Part shown: piece after piece, positions 1 through 10,013 of the stretch | How positions within the stretch are numbered: position 1 is the first letter of the stretch | Layout of the letters: every line of letters begins with the position of its first letter | From: Aphelidium insulamus | Taxonomy: Eukaryota > Aphelidiomycota > Aphelidea > Aphelidiaceae | Length of the DNA stretch: 34,610 nucleotides | NCBI GenBank assembly: GCA_036784855.1 | Contig: JAZDSV010000091.1 | Coordinates: forward strand, 1-34,610 | Reading direction: 5' to 3' | Made by a program: the position numbers and the translations under genes | Notes under the pieces: model-generated | Told to the model about the DNA's origin: nothing | The model's database searches: none | The model's input: the letters and a program-made list of their open reading frames with translations, nothing else

Positions 1-411
1 ATGTGTATGTATGTGTGTATGTATGTATGTATGTGTGTGTGTGTGTATGTATGTATGTGTGTGTATGTGTGTATGTATGTATGTATGTATGTATGTATGT
101 ATGTATGTATGTATGTGTATGTATGTATGTATGTATGTGTGTATGTATGTATGTATGTATGTGTGTATGTATGTATGTATGTATGTATGTGTGTGTGTAT
201 GTATGTATGTATGTATGTATGTGTGTGTGTGTATGTATGTATGTATGTATGTATGTGTATGTATGTATGTATGTATGTATGTATGTGTGTGTATGTATGT
301 ATGTATGTATGTATGTATGTATGTATGTATGTATGTATGTGTGTATATGTATGTCTATATGTGTGTGTATGTGTGTATGTATGTATGTGTATGCATTTGT
401 GTGTGTGTGAG
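1..411. repeat. TG/TATG microsatellite
   Basis: The stretch is an almost pure mixture of ATGT and GT units with only scattered deviations. All three forward frames stay open through it and would encode Met-Tyr-Val-Cys runs. That is a by-product of a repeat lacking stop codons, not evidence of a protein. The tract begins at the window edge, so its full length is unknown. Confidence 0.97.
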
Positions 412-917
412 TTGGACCAGGAGGCCTGATTATAAGGCACCTGCACAATGGATTGACTAATAGACAAGTATCCAGTAACTATATTGGTATTTGGCCTCAC
501 TGGGCCCAGCTGCCGTGGCTGGGCCTGCAAGGTCTGTCCTGTCCCCCGGGTCAGCCCTAACTGTGTGTGTGTGTGTATGTCTATAGTTGTATGTATGTGT
601 GTATATATGTATATGTGTGTGTATGAAGATGTAGATGTATATGTATGTCTATACTTGGATGTATGTATGTAAGTATGTATGTATGTATAGAAAATCAATG
701 TGCCGGTGAGAGCTCAACTATTGGAAGAATGCGTCTACAATGTTCCCGGTGTGCGCGAATAGTGTAAAGGGAAGTGAGATAGTATGTTCAAGCAATAAAC
801 TATTTAAAGAGAGCTATACAAATTATTATTATACACATTTATTGAGTTGTTCGAAGAGCCCGCTGCTGCCATTATGGACCTCTACTTCGTGTATGTACAC
901 AGAAGCAGAGACTCCAG
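412..917. other. Intergenic stretch with second TG-rich tract
   Basis: No convincing gene is seen. A second, less regular TG/TATG tract runs from about 560 to 695. The rest is ordinary sequence leading to the 3' end of the minus-strand PEBP gene at 918. Short open frames here come mostly from the repeat. Confidence 0.6.
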
Positions 918-1585
918 CTAATTGGACGTCACAAAGTAATTGGCGGCCAGGATATTTCCGCCGCAATACTGCTGCAGGTAGTGGCGCGTGTCAAACTTGG
1001 CACGGTGCTTGGCGTCGGCCACGGTGTCTGGTACGCGGTTTTCACGCGGCATCTGCTCCGCCAACACCAGTATGTATCGGTGTGCGCCGGAGCCGGCGGG
1101 TGGCGCCGGTGGACTGTACGGCGCCAGCACCTCGCCATCGGTCAGGTCCAGGTCCAGGCTGGCCGGGGCGGGTTTCTCAGCACCCACGGGCGGGCTGTTG
1201 GGGTGCGGTGGCAGGGGCGGTGCCGGGATGTTGACCAGTAGCCAGTGCAGCCAGTCGGCATTGGTTGGGCGGTCGGCGCGCGGGGCATCCGGATCAAACA
1301 CTACGTATGTAGATGGTATGTTATATCTTCATTTATATAGTGCAACAACTTACTGAGAATGGTGTAGAGGGCCGAGGTGGGTGCGCCGGGCTGTGGCTGC
1401 CATTGGACGCGCGGCGGGAACTGCACGTCCTCCACGCGGAGACGGTTGCCCAGTGCGGCGACATGATGGCCGAATGCTACGTCCAGCACACTGTCTGAAG
1501 TGCTGCTACTGCTGGTATTGTCTTGACCACCAGAGCCGGCGGTGTGCACAGAGGACGCGATATAGTCGGGCAGAGACACGGTCAT
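918..1585 (-). CDS. Phosphatidylethanolamine-binding protein (PEBP) family, two exons
   Basis: Exon 1 runs 1585 to 1354 and exon 2 runs 1300 to 918, separated by a 53-bp intron (1301-1353) with a GTAAGT donor and TAG acceptor. Splicing keeps frame and gives about 204 residues. It rebuilds the family's signature strand: the exon 1 end YTIL is followed by MFDPDAPR. Further on come an HW-LVNIP segment and GSGAHRY, the GxHR ligand-pocket motif. Known PEBPs bind anionic ligands or kinases and act in signalling; the partner here cannot be told. The length is normal for the family. The N-terminus is Ser-rich. A truncated copy of exon 1, the intron and the start of exon 2 lies at 12831-13148. The start is the first Met of the open frame upstream of the intron. 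Confidence 0.85.
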
Positions 1586-1863
1586 TATTGCAGTTGTGAG
1601 TGGCTCTGAAAGAATTTCTGCGAGTGTGAAGAAGCGCGCGTGCGTGTTGACACGTCATCGCCTCCACATGTTGTTGTCGGTGTGATTCATGCAGGCATTC
1701 TATTGGCGCTCTATCATACTATCATATGATTCTGCACTCTATCATACATAAATGTGCGTATCATCAGGGCTTTATTTTACTATATACATAGTCAGCGTTG
1801 CAAAGTTACACACTTAGCTTTTATTGTTAGTTGGTCACAGTGAAACTTGCGTAGAAAACATGG
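1281..1863. repeat. Segmental duplication, copy A (PEBP 5' part plus upstream)
   Basis: This segment matches 12831-13393 in the same orientation with scattered substitutions and small indels. It covers the start of PEBP exon 2, the intron, all of exon 1, the upstream region, and the last codons of the next minus-strand gene, which in both copies ends in TIKAKCVTLQR. The two copies are about 11.5 kb apart. Confidence 0.9.
1301..1353 (-). other. PEBP intron, 53 bp
   Basis: The donor GTAAGT and the acceptor ACGTAG lie on the minus strand. The intron reads out of the PEBP frame if retained. Joining its flanks restores the DPDAP motif, which is the main support. A diverged version with the same splice sites is kept in the copy near 12852-12917. 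Confidence 0.8.
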
Positions 1864-3516
1864 CAGAGAAAGCTGGATCCTTATCGATATAGACACAAGA
1901 GGAAGAAGAAGAGGAAGAAGAGGGCGAAACGCGTCAATTCTGGCAAGTTTGATGGCTTGCTCGGTTCCGGGAACGATCATTGCATCAGAATATGTTTTCT
2001 GGGCCAATACACAGCGAATAAAATCGAATGCGGGCCGCGGCGAGAAATATCTACAGGAGCAGAGTTTACCGGATTCGATCCAGAAGAAGAACCAACGATT
2101 ATTCAGGTCGGAAAGAAGTACCACAATCGATTCCGATCCTATCTTTACCTTATGATGAGCGGCAATCAATTCAGCTCGAGCTTGATATTAGTTATTTGGA
2201 TGAAATTCGTCGTCCTTCTTTAACTCAATAAGCATTTTCACGCCAACAAGGTCGCTCTCTGAATAATCTTTAAACCAATGGTTCGCAATCAAGACATCTG
2301 TGCCGCCAGTGATGGATAATCCCAATTGGCTATCCTCGATGGACAAAAGGCAGTGATTGCTCGCCACATTTACCAAAAAATTTCCTTTGGGCAACAGCGG
2401 ACCGATGTTCGCGTTAAGATAGCACATATATCCAGCAATTTGTTCCGAATCCGATTCAGAAGTAGGTAGCCACTTGTATACAGGAATGAGATCTCCGCCG
2501 AGTCTCGTCGTCTCAATTAAACATTCTTGTAAATTAAGCGGTCTGGCCATCTTTCGGAACTTGGACGAGTTAAAAGAGGACAGAGCGTGTTTAAGATCCT
2601 TCTGCAAATTTGCAGGAAGCACCTGTGACAAACCGTCGGGGGCTTCTCGAGTTAACACTTCGCAAGAAAATATATTACGCGATCCTTTCAGTTCACCCGT
2701 AACCTTGATATACATGGGCGATCCTCGCCTACCAAAATGACCGGATGCAGCGGTACCGACCAGCCTTTATCGTCAAAAAAGATTGCACTTGTTTCGCCTG
2801 CATCGTCGATAATGCTTTCCACAAATCCGAAGCCGAATGCATCTTTAAAAAAGGACTTCGGCAACTTGTTCCCAGGAAAGGTAGTAACATGAACTCTCTT
2901 TAATCGTCTTGTCATTGGTGACAGGGTAGTGGAGCACACAGACATTTTGAGTACCGCGTTTTCGACAGCCGCTTAAGGAGTAAGCAAGCAAAATTATTAA
3001 TAACAGGTCACAAGTGCTGCCTACCTGCAAAACTTTCCGGTCACCTTTGACAATCGTCTTGCCAGTCATTATGAGGCGCGAATCACCGTGCTCACAAGCA
3101 CCAATATGATTTCCCGCCTTCGTCGATCTCCTCAACCGTCTTTACCTCAAATTCTTTCAGGAACTGACAGGTAGTTTCCCATCGGCCGTCAGCTTGGCCT
3201 TTGCAATTTTCGGGTCCCTGTGCACCGCCGACAGTACCGTAGAAGTGAATGGCAATTTTGCTCATTTTTCGCACTTTGAAGAACGAAGCGAGATTCCCGA
3301 TCATCACAATTTGTGCCGCCACTGGAATCAAGTTGTAAACAGTGGTATACGACCACTGGTCCGCCTGCTGTCTTTAAATGCCTCTGCGCAAACACCATAG
3401 CACTGCGCTGCGTCACTGGGTGACTTTACCGCAACAAAACCGCCCAAAACTGGCGGTTTGGTGACTTTTGGCACTGTGTCGGAGTAGCTGGTACTTGCGT
3501 AGGCTCTTTGTTTCAT
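1792..3516 (-). pseudogene. Broken PD-(D/E)XK nuclease-like gene, Crinkler-type effector family
   Basis: Read leftwards from about 3516, matching pieces occur in several frames. The piece at 2715-2188 ends with GGTDVLI followed by an acidic IELKK segment, which fits the D...ExK core of PD-(D/E)XK enzymes. After an in-frame TAA (2185-2187) the same frame continues with YQARAELI and VVLLSDLNNRWFFFW, the pattern seen after the active site in Crinkler (CRN) and related proteins. A one-base frameshift near 2705 separates this from the upstream piece (2945-2716). A possible 53-bp intron lies near 2973-3025, and another frame change near 3100. The N-terminal part (3516-3100) is not recognised. CRN proteins are nuclear-acting effectors or conflict proteins in oomycetes, chytrids and other eukaryotes. 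Assignment to CRN rests on motif pattern only. The breaks make it a probable pseudogene. Confidence 0.6.
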
Positions 3517-3540
3517 CTCAACTTATCTTTACGAAATCAG

Positions 3541-4406
3541 AACGGACGGACGCTCCCTTTTCTACGCCTCTACGCATGGGACACCAGAAGTCATGCAGTC
3601 GACCATTGCTGAAGTGCGCAGATGTGAACGCAGTCTGACAATGCTGACAAATCCAGTGCTCAGATTGTTCAGCATTTTGCTCGCTTGACTGGAAACACGA
3701 AGTCTCGGTTTCAAAACTGGAAACGTGAAGCAACTTTTTGACAAAGGCGCCAGCGTGTGCCAATGACAATGCTGATGATGCTCCACTGCAGCTTGCGGCG
3801 CGTCTACTTTCATGTCGACAGATTGTGTTTTCTGATTCGGCGCTGATGGAAGACACCGATCTATAATGCAATTTCAACGTCCCCCGTTGCCGCGTTCATT
3901 ACTTTCATGGTATTATTTTCAAAATTGTGTTTGGAGCAATCTCTCAAGCAAGGTTTTTGAATGTCACCGAAGCCGGTGGTGGAGCTGCAGCTTCAAAGCT
4001 ATAGCTTCCAGTAGCATCAACATTGACAAGCTGTTGTTGGTGCTACGAGCTGGAGTTGATATTAATGCGGGCAATCCTCCCGCCCTTCACGTTTGCAATG
4101 ATGACATCCTTGTTGGATATGCTTTGCTCACCTTTGGCGCTAATCCCGATCCGATATATGATAGGAAGACACCACTCTATATGCACGGTCTCTAACGTCC
4201 CCCGTATGAATATGCTGAGCTGCTGAAGCGTGACATGGCGCTAAGACATTATCACAAAACCAAGTTTGCCCTTTGGAAGCAAAGGCAGGATCTTACAAAG
4301 GATCTTGTCAATCTCCGGCATCTGCTGCTTGTGCTAAATGCCACTGGAACAGAAGGTATTAATGCACATCATATCATCAAAATTTGACATTTATCATCGC
4401 TCGACG
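3541..4406 (+). pseudogene. Ankyrin-repeat gene fragment, scrambled copy
   Basis: The segment aligns with 10944-11705 but carries many frameshifts and stops. Recognisable parts are an ankyrin piece near 3541-3640, the KLLLVLRAGVDIN-like segment near 4015-4070, and the DDILVGYALLTFGANPDP segment near 4100-4155. Inside it, 3839-3888 matches a piece that belongs about 250 bp further downstream in the intact order, and sequence before and after it is duplicated. The N-terminal half seen in the copy at 10014 is absent. Homology stops just before the MULE transposase region. Confidence 0.85.
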
Positions 4407-5505
4407 CTATAGCAAGCTGGCTTCCGCGGCGCTCTTTAATACTCACTGTCACGTGGCGGTGGAGGGGGAAGTGAGCGGATGCATGGCACCAGGCAGTACG
4501 CAAGTACCCTGCCTGTTCGGACTACAGGGATGGCTGGGAATGCCGGCCCTGCTAGTATGTAGTCGCTGGGCGCAAGGTATCCCAGATATATCCACCCATC
4601 GGCATCTATGCATGCAGTTAATATATCACCAGGTCACGCTGGAAGTGCGTCAGCTGGAGCACATACACACCGGGATGGAGAAACAGCGCACGCTGAGCCA
4701 TGCGGCACGTGAGGCCATGATGGCCATTTTTGCCTCGACAACCACGTCAAGCCTATGCACATGCAGCTGGTCATTGAGAACATGCAGGCTGTAGTGCAGA
4801 AGCCCACGATGACAAGCAGGTGACCAACTTCACTAACTACGGTTAGTACAGAGCAATGCATATATGTCACATGACCTCCTATGCAGTGAACGTCGCAAGC
4901 TCACGCTCCAACAACGTGGGGACGTAGAGGCACTGCTCCAGCAGTATGTTGAGGTGGACGATGTCGCAGACAGTCGCCCAACGGTCGTTGGAGATGACGT
5001 GAAAGTAGCACATCAACACGCGCTCCGGGCGGCCAACGAGAGCGGCATGCCGGTGGTGCTGTGCATGGACTCGACCATGAAGGTGTCCAGCTGCAACTAC
5101 ACGGTGACTCTGGTGGGCATTGTGGACATGAGGCGACACAGTGCACCTACTGGCAGCGGCCATCACCAGCAAGCACACCGAGGACGACTACAAGTACAGT
5201 GCTGGAGGCGCTGAAGACGTTCTGCATGCAGCTGGATGTGGCGCTGGAGCCGCGGTACTTTTTGCTGGACGGCGATTTGTCGGAGCGCAATGCAGTCAGC
5301 GCGGCATTTCCCACTGTTCTCCCGGAGCCGCGTGTTGATGTGCTACTTTCACGTTGCGCACAATCTCATGAACAGTCTGGGACGCGTGAAGGGACGTACG
5401 GCAGCGGCTGGTCTACGTAAGTTGCACATGTGCCGCAGCGAGGCGGAATTCAATGCGGAGTGGGCCGTGCAAAGGGCGGCCTGGCAGCAACTGAAGCCGG
5501 GCTAT

Positions 5506-5572
5506 GTATGTGCATAATCTCCTGTGTCTCTCTCTCTGTGGGACATTGACAATTCACGCTAACACTTCACAG
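5506..5572 (+). other. Intron in MULE transposase, 67 bp
   Basis: The donor GTATGT and acceptor TTCACAG bound a CT-rich interior. Removal joins the Tyr codon before it to AEKFQR in frame (phase 0). Confidence 0.65.
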
Positions 5573-6165
5573 GCAGAAAAGTTTCAACGCACATATATTG
5601 ACACGCCCTGCCGTAGCCGCTGGCGCATCTGTGACAGTGAGCCCGGCATTGCCAGCACACAGGCGGCCATAGAGAGCACCAACCGTACCTTCAAGCAAGT
5701 GTACACACGTTGCCTACGCCTCGACACCAAAGGACTCGTGCTGGCATGCCGTGATTTGGTGGCAGACAAGGGCAGCGTCGCACAACGTGAATATGCCGCC
5801 AAGTTCACCATAGACAAGGTCCAAGCTTTGGCGGCGGAAGTGTGGCTGGCGGTGCGCAATGCAGAGACCCACCACGTGACCGTGGTACAGCCAGGCACGG
5901 TCTACAAGTTCAAGAAACGTCATGAGGAAGAAGAGTACACTGTCACGGCGGACCGCGACCAGCATTCGGTCAAATGCACATGTGCTGCGTACCTCAAGTA
6001 TGCTCACTGTGAACACACGCTGGTGGTGATGCGACGATTTGGTGCCAGAGACGCGCATATCCCCACACAGGCCGAATTTCAACGTGTTGCTCAACCCGGA
6101 CGTCCAGCAGGACTGCTTGGAGGCGGTGTGCGACGAAAGCGACGTCGTGTGAACAATGCTGCAAG

Positions 6166-6213
6166 GTATGTCAATGCCGCTCTCCATGTATGAACTCATC
6201 ATACCTACTGCAG
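6166..6213 (+). other. Intron in MULE transposase, 48 bp
   Basis: The donor GTATGT and acceptor CTGCAG bound it. Removal joins the basic segment NNAAR to APEAVAIMEP in frame. Without splicing the protein would stop at 6193. Confidence 0.65.
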
Positions 6214-6589
6214 AGCCCCGGAGGCCGTGGCCATCATGGAACCAGCTGAAGCGGTGACTGTTGCAGAGGCACAGGCAGCTCTGGCGCAAGCAGTTGCGGC
6301 GCAGGAGGCGGCAGAAGATTGCGCGGCGGCGGAGGACGCGGTAGACACAGAACCCGCCGGTGCCCTGGAGGATGACTACCGCGAAAATGAGTCGTCAGCA
6401 CCATGCAACAACCATGCCACTGTCAACGCACCTCAAGTCAACACTGTTGCGGCACAGGAGGCGCCTTGTGTCACACGTGCTCCTCCGGCAGGTGCTGCCA
6501 GCGTCGCGGCATCCCCACTTCAGCGCCGAGGAACTCGCAGCCAGGTAGGACGACGCCGCCAAGTCGGAGCAGCACTGCAGTATGAGTAG

Positions 6590-7114
6590 GCCACACACAC
6601 ACACACACACATGACAGGCAGGCAATAGACAGACCTGTCAGCGTCCGCGTGCATGTGACAGCGAGGTAACCAGAGTATGGAGTAGACTAGTGCACGGAGT
6701 ATGGGTTAAGGTGTGGTTAAGGGAGCTGTTGTACAAGCACCTGTAACGGCCACTGAGAGGTACGCCATGCACTACTCTTGTGATGTATGTGCATGCCTAT
6801 CCCTGTACATGTGTGTGGGCATGGCTGCGGCTGCAGGAGGCGGAGCGGCAGACGCTTGGCCAGAGTGCTTCCCCACAGTTCGGTGCAAAAAGCATGATTA
6901 CGGGCGCAAAAAGCAATTATCCCGGGACAAATTCGGTGCAGGTCCTCCGTCTGCAGCAGTGCGCGGAATGAGGCAGAGTGTGAATTATTCACACTGTCGC
7001 CAACCCCTTTGCACCGTGCATTGTAAGTCGCCGCACCATATGGTCTTGTAAATCTAGCTCGAGCTCTTGGCTAAAAGATAATTATAATATTGTAAAAGAT
7101 AATTCGTTTAATAA
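6590..7114. other. Gene-poor stretch between MULE and calpain-like gene
   Basis: A short CA run lies at about 6591-6610. Beyond it no gene is supported. Short open frames on both strands are unrecognised. The 3' end of the minus-strand calpain-like gene follows at 7115. Confidence 0.5.
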
Positions 7115-9061
7115 TTAAGGCGTACACCACATGCTACAACTGCTCAATTTTAAACCAACTTTGTGAACCATGGCTCGTTGGACGGCGTATGAGGCGCCGA
7201 AACTGTGACAATAGCGTAAAAGCAAGTATCGCGACAAGTCTTCAATATTCACAGTAATGGGAGATTCGGTGAACGGACACGCTACCATGACATGCTCCGC
7301 GGTCCAATCTGTAACTTCAACTGCAGAATTGGCAGGCCATAGACACAGGTTTAATTCGCAAGTTTCCACAAAGTCTTTGGCAAAAAGCACCTGTCCTATT
7401 AAGCGCTGTGCTCCAAATACCTCGTGAACCTGGAATTCATCAGGTATGATATACTTTTTGATTTTCAGCTGTCTCGGAGATATGGTGTTTAGATATGACC
7501 TGAACTTGTTAGGAGGTGTTCTTGATGCAGTCTTGCTCTTGTCAGCCATAGCGTAAAATTGAAGCAACTTTGTCATCGCTTTGAGTAGCGCCACGTACTT
7601 AACACATACTGGCTCATCATATTTTTCACCCTGCTTGAAATATAAACCGGGCACTGGATTGAAAGCTCCACTGACACGATTAATTTCGTCAAAAAGACTT
7701 TCCAAAGATTCGGTAAGTTTTTCGTGATCCATTTGCCCCGGATGGAGCCGTCGCTCAAAGAAAGGATTTTCAATTATAATTTTTGTGTTGATAGACACAC
7801 GGACCTTTCGGTCAGTCATTGTTAGCAACCCGGGAGCGAGCTCATTCAGCGTCACTCTCTTAAAGTCCTTGAAAAAATATGAAATCCGATTCAGTAATTC
7901 ATCTGGATATTCACGCTGAATGATCCGTATAGCCGCAGATGCAACATCAACAGCCTGCAGTGGCACAACTAGCAATTCCGTCTCCAGTGCCATTTGCTTT
8001 GGAGGAAATCTCCAGATACCAAACGACAAATCAAGTGGCTGGACGGACAATTTACGCAGCATAGTGTTTCTCCAGGTAAAGTCATTAAAATTATTGACTG
8101 TGTCGGCTGTGGCGATGCTCCGAATGAAATAGCTGAAGTACACAAACGGAGCTCGAATCCTGAATTTAAGGTCGCAGAGGATTTCAACAGTATTCGAGGT
8201 TATATCAACTTTGCCAATGGCATGGGAGTGGCCCCATCGCAGACAGTTTCTCAATGTCCCAATGTTTTCACGTAGCAAATTTTCTCGTAACGCGTTGATT
8301 GACTCGTATTGTTCGTTCTGTGATGGGTTGGCATAGGAGCGAGCAACCATTGGTTGGCCTTGATGTTGTTCCAATTGGAGCATCAAATCGAGATTTGAGT
8401 CCACCTTAATTTCGGTAACCTGACGGCCTGTGATCATTGCCACAATTGGTCCTGGAAGTCCACCAAATTGGACGGCACCGTAGCCATCCTGCATTAATGC
8501 TTTCGTGTAATCATTTCCAATGACTCTCGTAAAAAGTTCTGCGCTTTTCTTTGCGGAGAGCAACTTAACAACAGCTTTTTCGTACAGAACTGGCCAGACA
8601 ATAACCGTGCCATCGCCCAGTTGCCTGGGAATCACCGATCGAGGCAACGCTGAGTTGACAACCTGATTCATCTCCAAGTCAACTTTGACTGTAATTGCAT
8701 TGAATTCGGCCGGTTGCTCGTCGAAGGTCACAGATTCATACAGAGTAACTTCAAAGTGGTCCTCAACTATCTTGATGTTATTCTTGATGACTTCCGGTGA
8801 AGAGTACGCGATAGCTATCAACGGCTGAACCAAAAAACAATTCCCGATGCTGCCTTGACGCAAGTCAGTCCACAGCGGTACGTCATCATTTTCGTACAGC
8901 GTCCATTTTTGTGGCTGAAAAATTTTTCTAGTGCTAGAGCCTTTAATAAACGGGGCCGGCTGTGAGCGAGGGTCGTCAATGTCCACCATTGCCTTTGCAC
9001 CAGCTTGAACAACGATGGTAGTGCCGAATAGTAGCACCAACTGCAAGAATTGCATTTTCAT
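7115..9061 (-). CDS. Secreted calpain-like (C2 family) cysteine protease homologue
   Basis: A single uninterrupted 648-residue frame. The first 24 residues (MKMQFLQLVLLFG...QAGAKA) look like a signal peptide, so it probably enters the secretory route, unusual for calpains, which are cytosolic. Residues 64-92 (WTDLRQGSIGNCFLVQ...) match the calpain QG-iGDCWFL block with the nucleophile Cys75 kept but Asp-Cys-Trp changed to Asn-Cys-Phe. VWPVLYEKAVVKL (155-167) matches the lWp-LlEKAyaKl block. GHSHAIGKVD (277-286) supplies the His278 candidate. The expected RNPWG segment with the third catalytic residue is not recognisable; the matching place reads ILCDLKF. Activity is therefore uncertain. The C-terminal half is unassigned. 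The hairpin at 9110-9199 starts about 50 bp upstream. A pair of Mets (1 and 3) are possible starts; the first is used. Confidence 0.7.
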   Translation of the reverse strand: MKMQFLQLVLLFGTTIVVQAGAKAMVDIDDPRSQPAPFIKGSSTRKIFQPQKWTLYENDDVPLWTDLRQGSIGNCFLVQPLIAIAYSSPEVIKNNIKIVEDHFEVTLYESVTFDEQPAEFNAITVKVDLEMNQVVNSALPRSVIPRQLGDGTVIVWPVLYEKAVVKLLSAKKSAELFTRVIGNDYTKALMQDGYGAVQFGGLPGPIVAMITGRQVTEIKVDSNLDLMLQLEQHQGQPMVARSYANPSQNEQYESINALRENLLRENIGTLRNCLRWGHSHAIGKVDITSNTVEILCDLKFRIRAPFVYFSYFIRSIATADTVNNFNDFTWRNTMLRKLSVQPLDLSFGIWRFPPKQMALETELLVVPLQAVDVASAAIRIIQREYPDELLNRISYFFKDFKRVTLNELAPGLLTMTDRKVRVSINTKIIIENPFFERRLHPGQMDHEKLTESLESLFDEINRVSGAFNPVPGLYFKQGEKYDEPVCVKYVALLKAMTKLLQFYAMADKSKTASRTPPNKFRSYLNTISPRQLKIKKYIIPDEFQVHEVFGAQRLIGQVLFAKDFVETCELNLCLWPANSAVEVTDWTAEHVMVACPFTESPITVNIEDLSRYLLLRYCHSFGASYAVQRAMVHKVGLKLSSCSMWCTP

Positions 9062-9109
9062 TTAAATACAGATCTGATCTCAAACGTCAGGAACAATTTC
9101 ATCTGCAAG

Positions 9110-9199
9110 ACGATCGTATCACAAATCGGCCAATGATATCTCTGCGATTACATGATTTAATCGCAGAGATATCATTGGCCAAATTTGTGATACGATCGT
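9110..9199. repeat. Long inverted repeat (hairpin), arms about 41 bp, 7-nt loop
   Basis: The left arm 9110-9150 and right arm 9158-9199 are reverse complements except for one mismatch and one extra base near GGCC. The loop is CATGATT. It sits about 50 bp upstream of the calpain-like start codon, in its likely promoter or 5' leader. It might be a small foldback element or a regulatory structure. Confidence 0.95.
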
Positions 9200-9360
9200 G
9201 TAATATAATCATATCATAATAATCAAAAGACCAGTAAATTAACGTCCCATACAAAACAAATATCTGTTGATACATCATCGCGTCCCGTCTTATCGCACCC
9301 GCCTTACGTATGCCAGGCTACCGCCTGACTACTTAAGGCAGCTCGGCAAACAATACCGTC
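9200..9360. other. Intergenic, nothing recognised
   Basis: AT-rich sequence after the hairpin passes into more GC-rich sequence. No gene or repeat is recognised before the direct repeat at 9361. Confidence 0.4.
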
Positions 9361-9513
9361 GTGTTAGATTCTACTAGCTGTATGTGTCTGCGTCCTGTTG
9401 GTCTTGACACTACGAAAGAATCCACGCGACAGGTAAATATAGGTGTTAGATTCTATAGCTGTGTGTGTCTGCGTCCTGTTTGTCTTGACACAACTAAAGA
9501 ATCCACGCGACAG
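9361..9513 (+). repeat. Imperfect direct repeat, two units of about 72 bp, period 82 bp
   Basis: The units are 9361-9432 and 9443-9513, separated by GTAAATATAG. Both stay open in one frame and encode a near-identical peptide, CLRPVxLDTTKESTRQV. The frame continues into the ankyrin-tail fragment and stops at 9609. The peptide is not recognised. Confidence 0.85.
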
Positions 9514-9539
9514 GTTTCGCGGGCACCGCATCGTTTAAC

Positions 9540-9921
9540 AGAGCCAGTGTCGCTGCTTAGCATTGAACTACCCCATGAGGCGCTAAAATTGATTTTGTCA
9601 AGATACTGACCGTACATCCATTCAACAAAGCCGCTTAAAAGATAGAGAAAACGTTTATTGGCCGAAATCGGAGCCATCAGAGGACGACATTGCTCTTGCG
9701 CGATTTTTGGTTCCGTTAAGTGAAAAATCCAACATCCAAAAATCTTCCATTCCACGAGAAAAGCCGTGGTGGCAGGTTTGGTAATATATCTACTATCGAA
9801 CATGCATTGTTGTGCTTTTTCTCGACGCTTCAGGAAGTCAATTAATATGAAATATCAATGGCTGTGGCTTTCAATTGGTGATGCTTTAAGTCCGGCAACT
9901 CCGCATGCATCATCTTTCGCA
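9540..9921 (+). pseudogene. Ankyrin gene 3' fragment, duplicate of 21423-21786
   Basis: The sequence is nearly identical to the end and downstream flank of the ankyrin gene at 20659-21651. It keeps LSIELPHEALK, then one-base changes put the remaining codons out of frame; the conserved C-terminal EKPWWQVW region is still visible at DNA level near 9760-9780. The match continues about 135 bp past the stop codon and ends at CATGCATCATCT (about 9921), where the two copies part. Confidence 0.88.
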
Positions 9922-10013
9922 GCAAACTTCAGCAATGCAGCTCAAATTCAAAATCTGGTCGGCCGCCTCTTCATCATCGCTACCTCTGTATTGCAAGCCG
10001 CCGTGTTGGCCCC

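Larger units (their letters stand above)
4480..6589 (+). pseudogene. Mutator-like (MULE) transposase with SWIM zinc finger, frameshifted
   Basis: The MULE transposase core is visible in three successive frames. MDSTMKVSSCNYTVTLVGIVD (5068-5130) carries the first catalytic Asp. PRYFLLDGDLSERNAV (about 5255-5305) carries the second, and VLMCYFHVAHNLM follows near 5334. Frames change near 5135, 5200 and 5330, so it cannot be read as one protein. Introns are likely at 5506-5572 (67 bp) and 6166-6213 (48 bp); both have GTATG donors and CAG acceptors and restore frame. Downstream, CTCAAYLKYAHCEH (CxCx8CxH) is a SWIM zinc finger, typical of MULE proteins. A basic patch and a long Ala-rich, low-complexity tail end at 6589. 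The start is unclear: the region 4480-4864 has a Cys-containing, MULE-N-terminus-like character in mixed frames. Terminal inverted repeats were not found. Confidence 0.8.

Noticed and set aside
1-460. Three overlapping forward frames of 135-149 residues
   Set aside because: They are translations of a microsatellite that has no stop codon in any frame; the proteins are Met-Tyr-Val-Cys runs.
5714-6289. 191-residue minus-strand frame
   Set aside because: Opposite strand of the MULE transposase; the plus strand carries the SWIM motif and conserved blocks.
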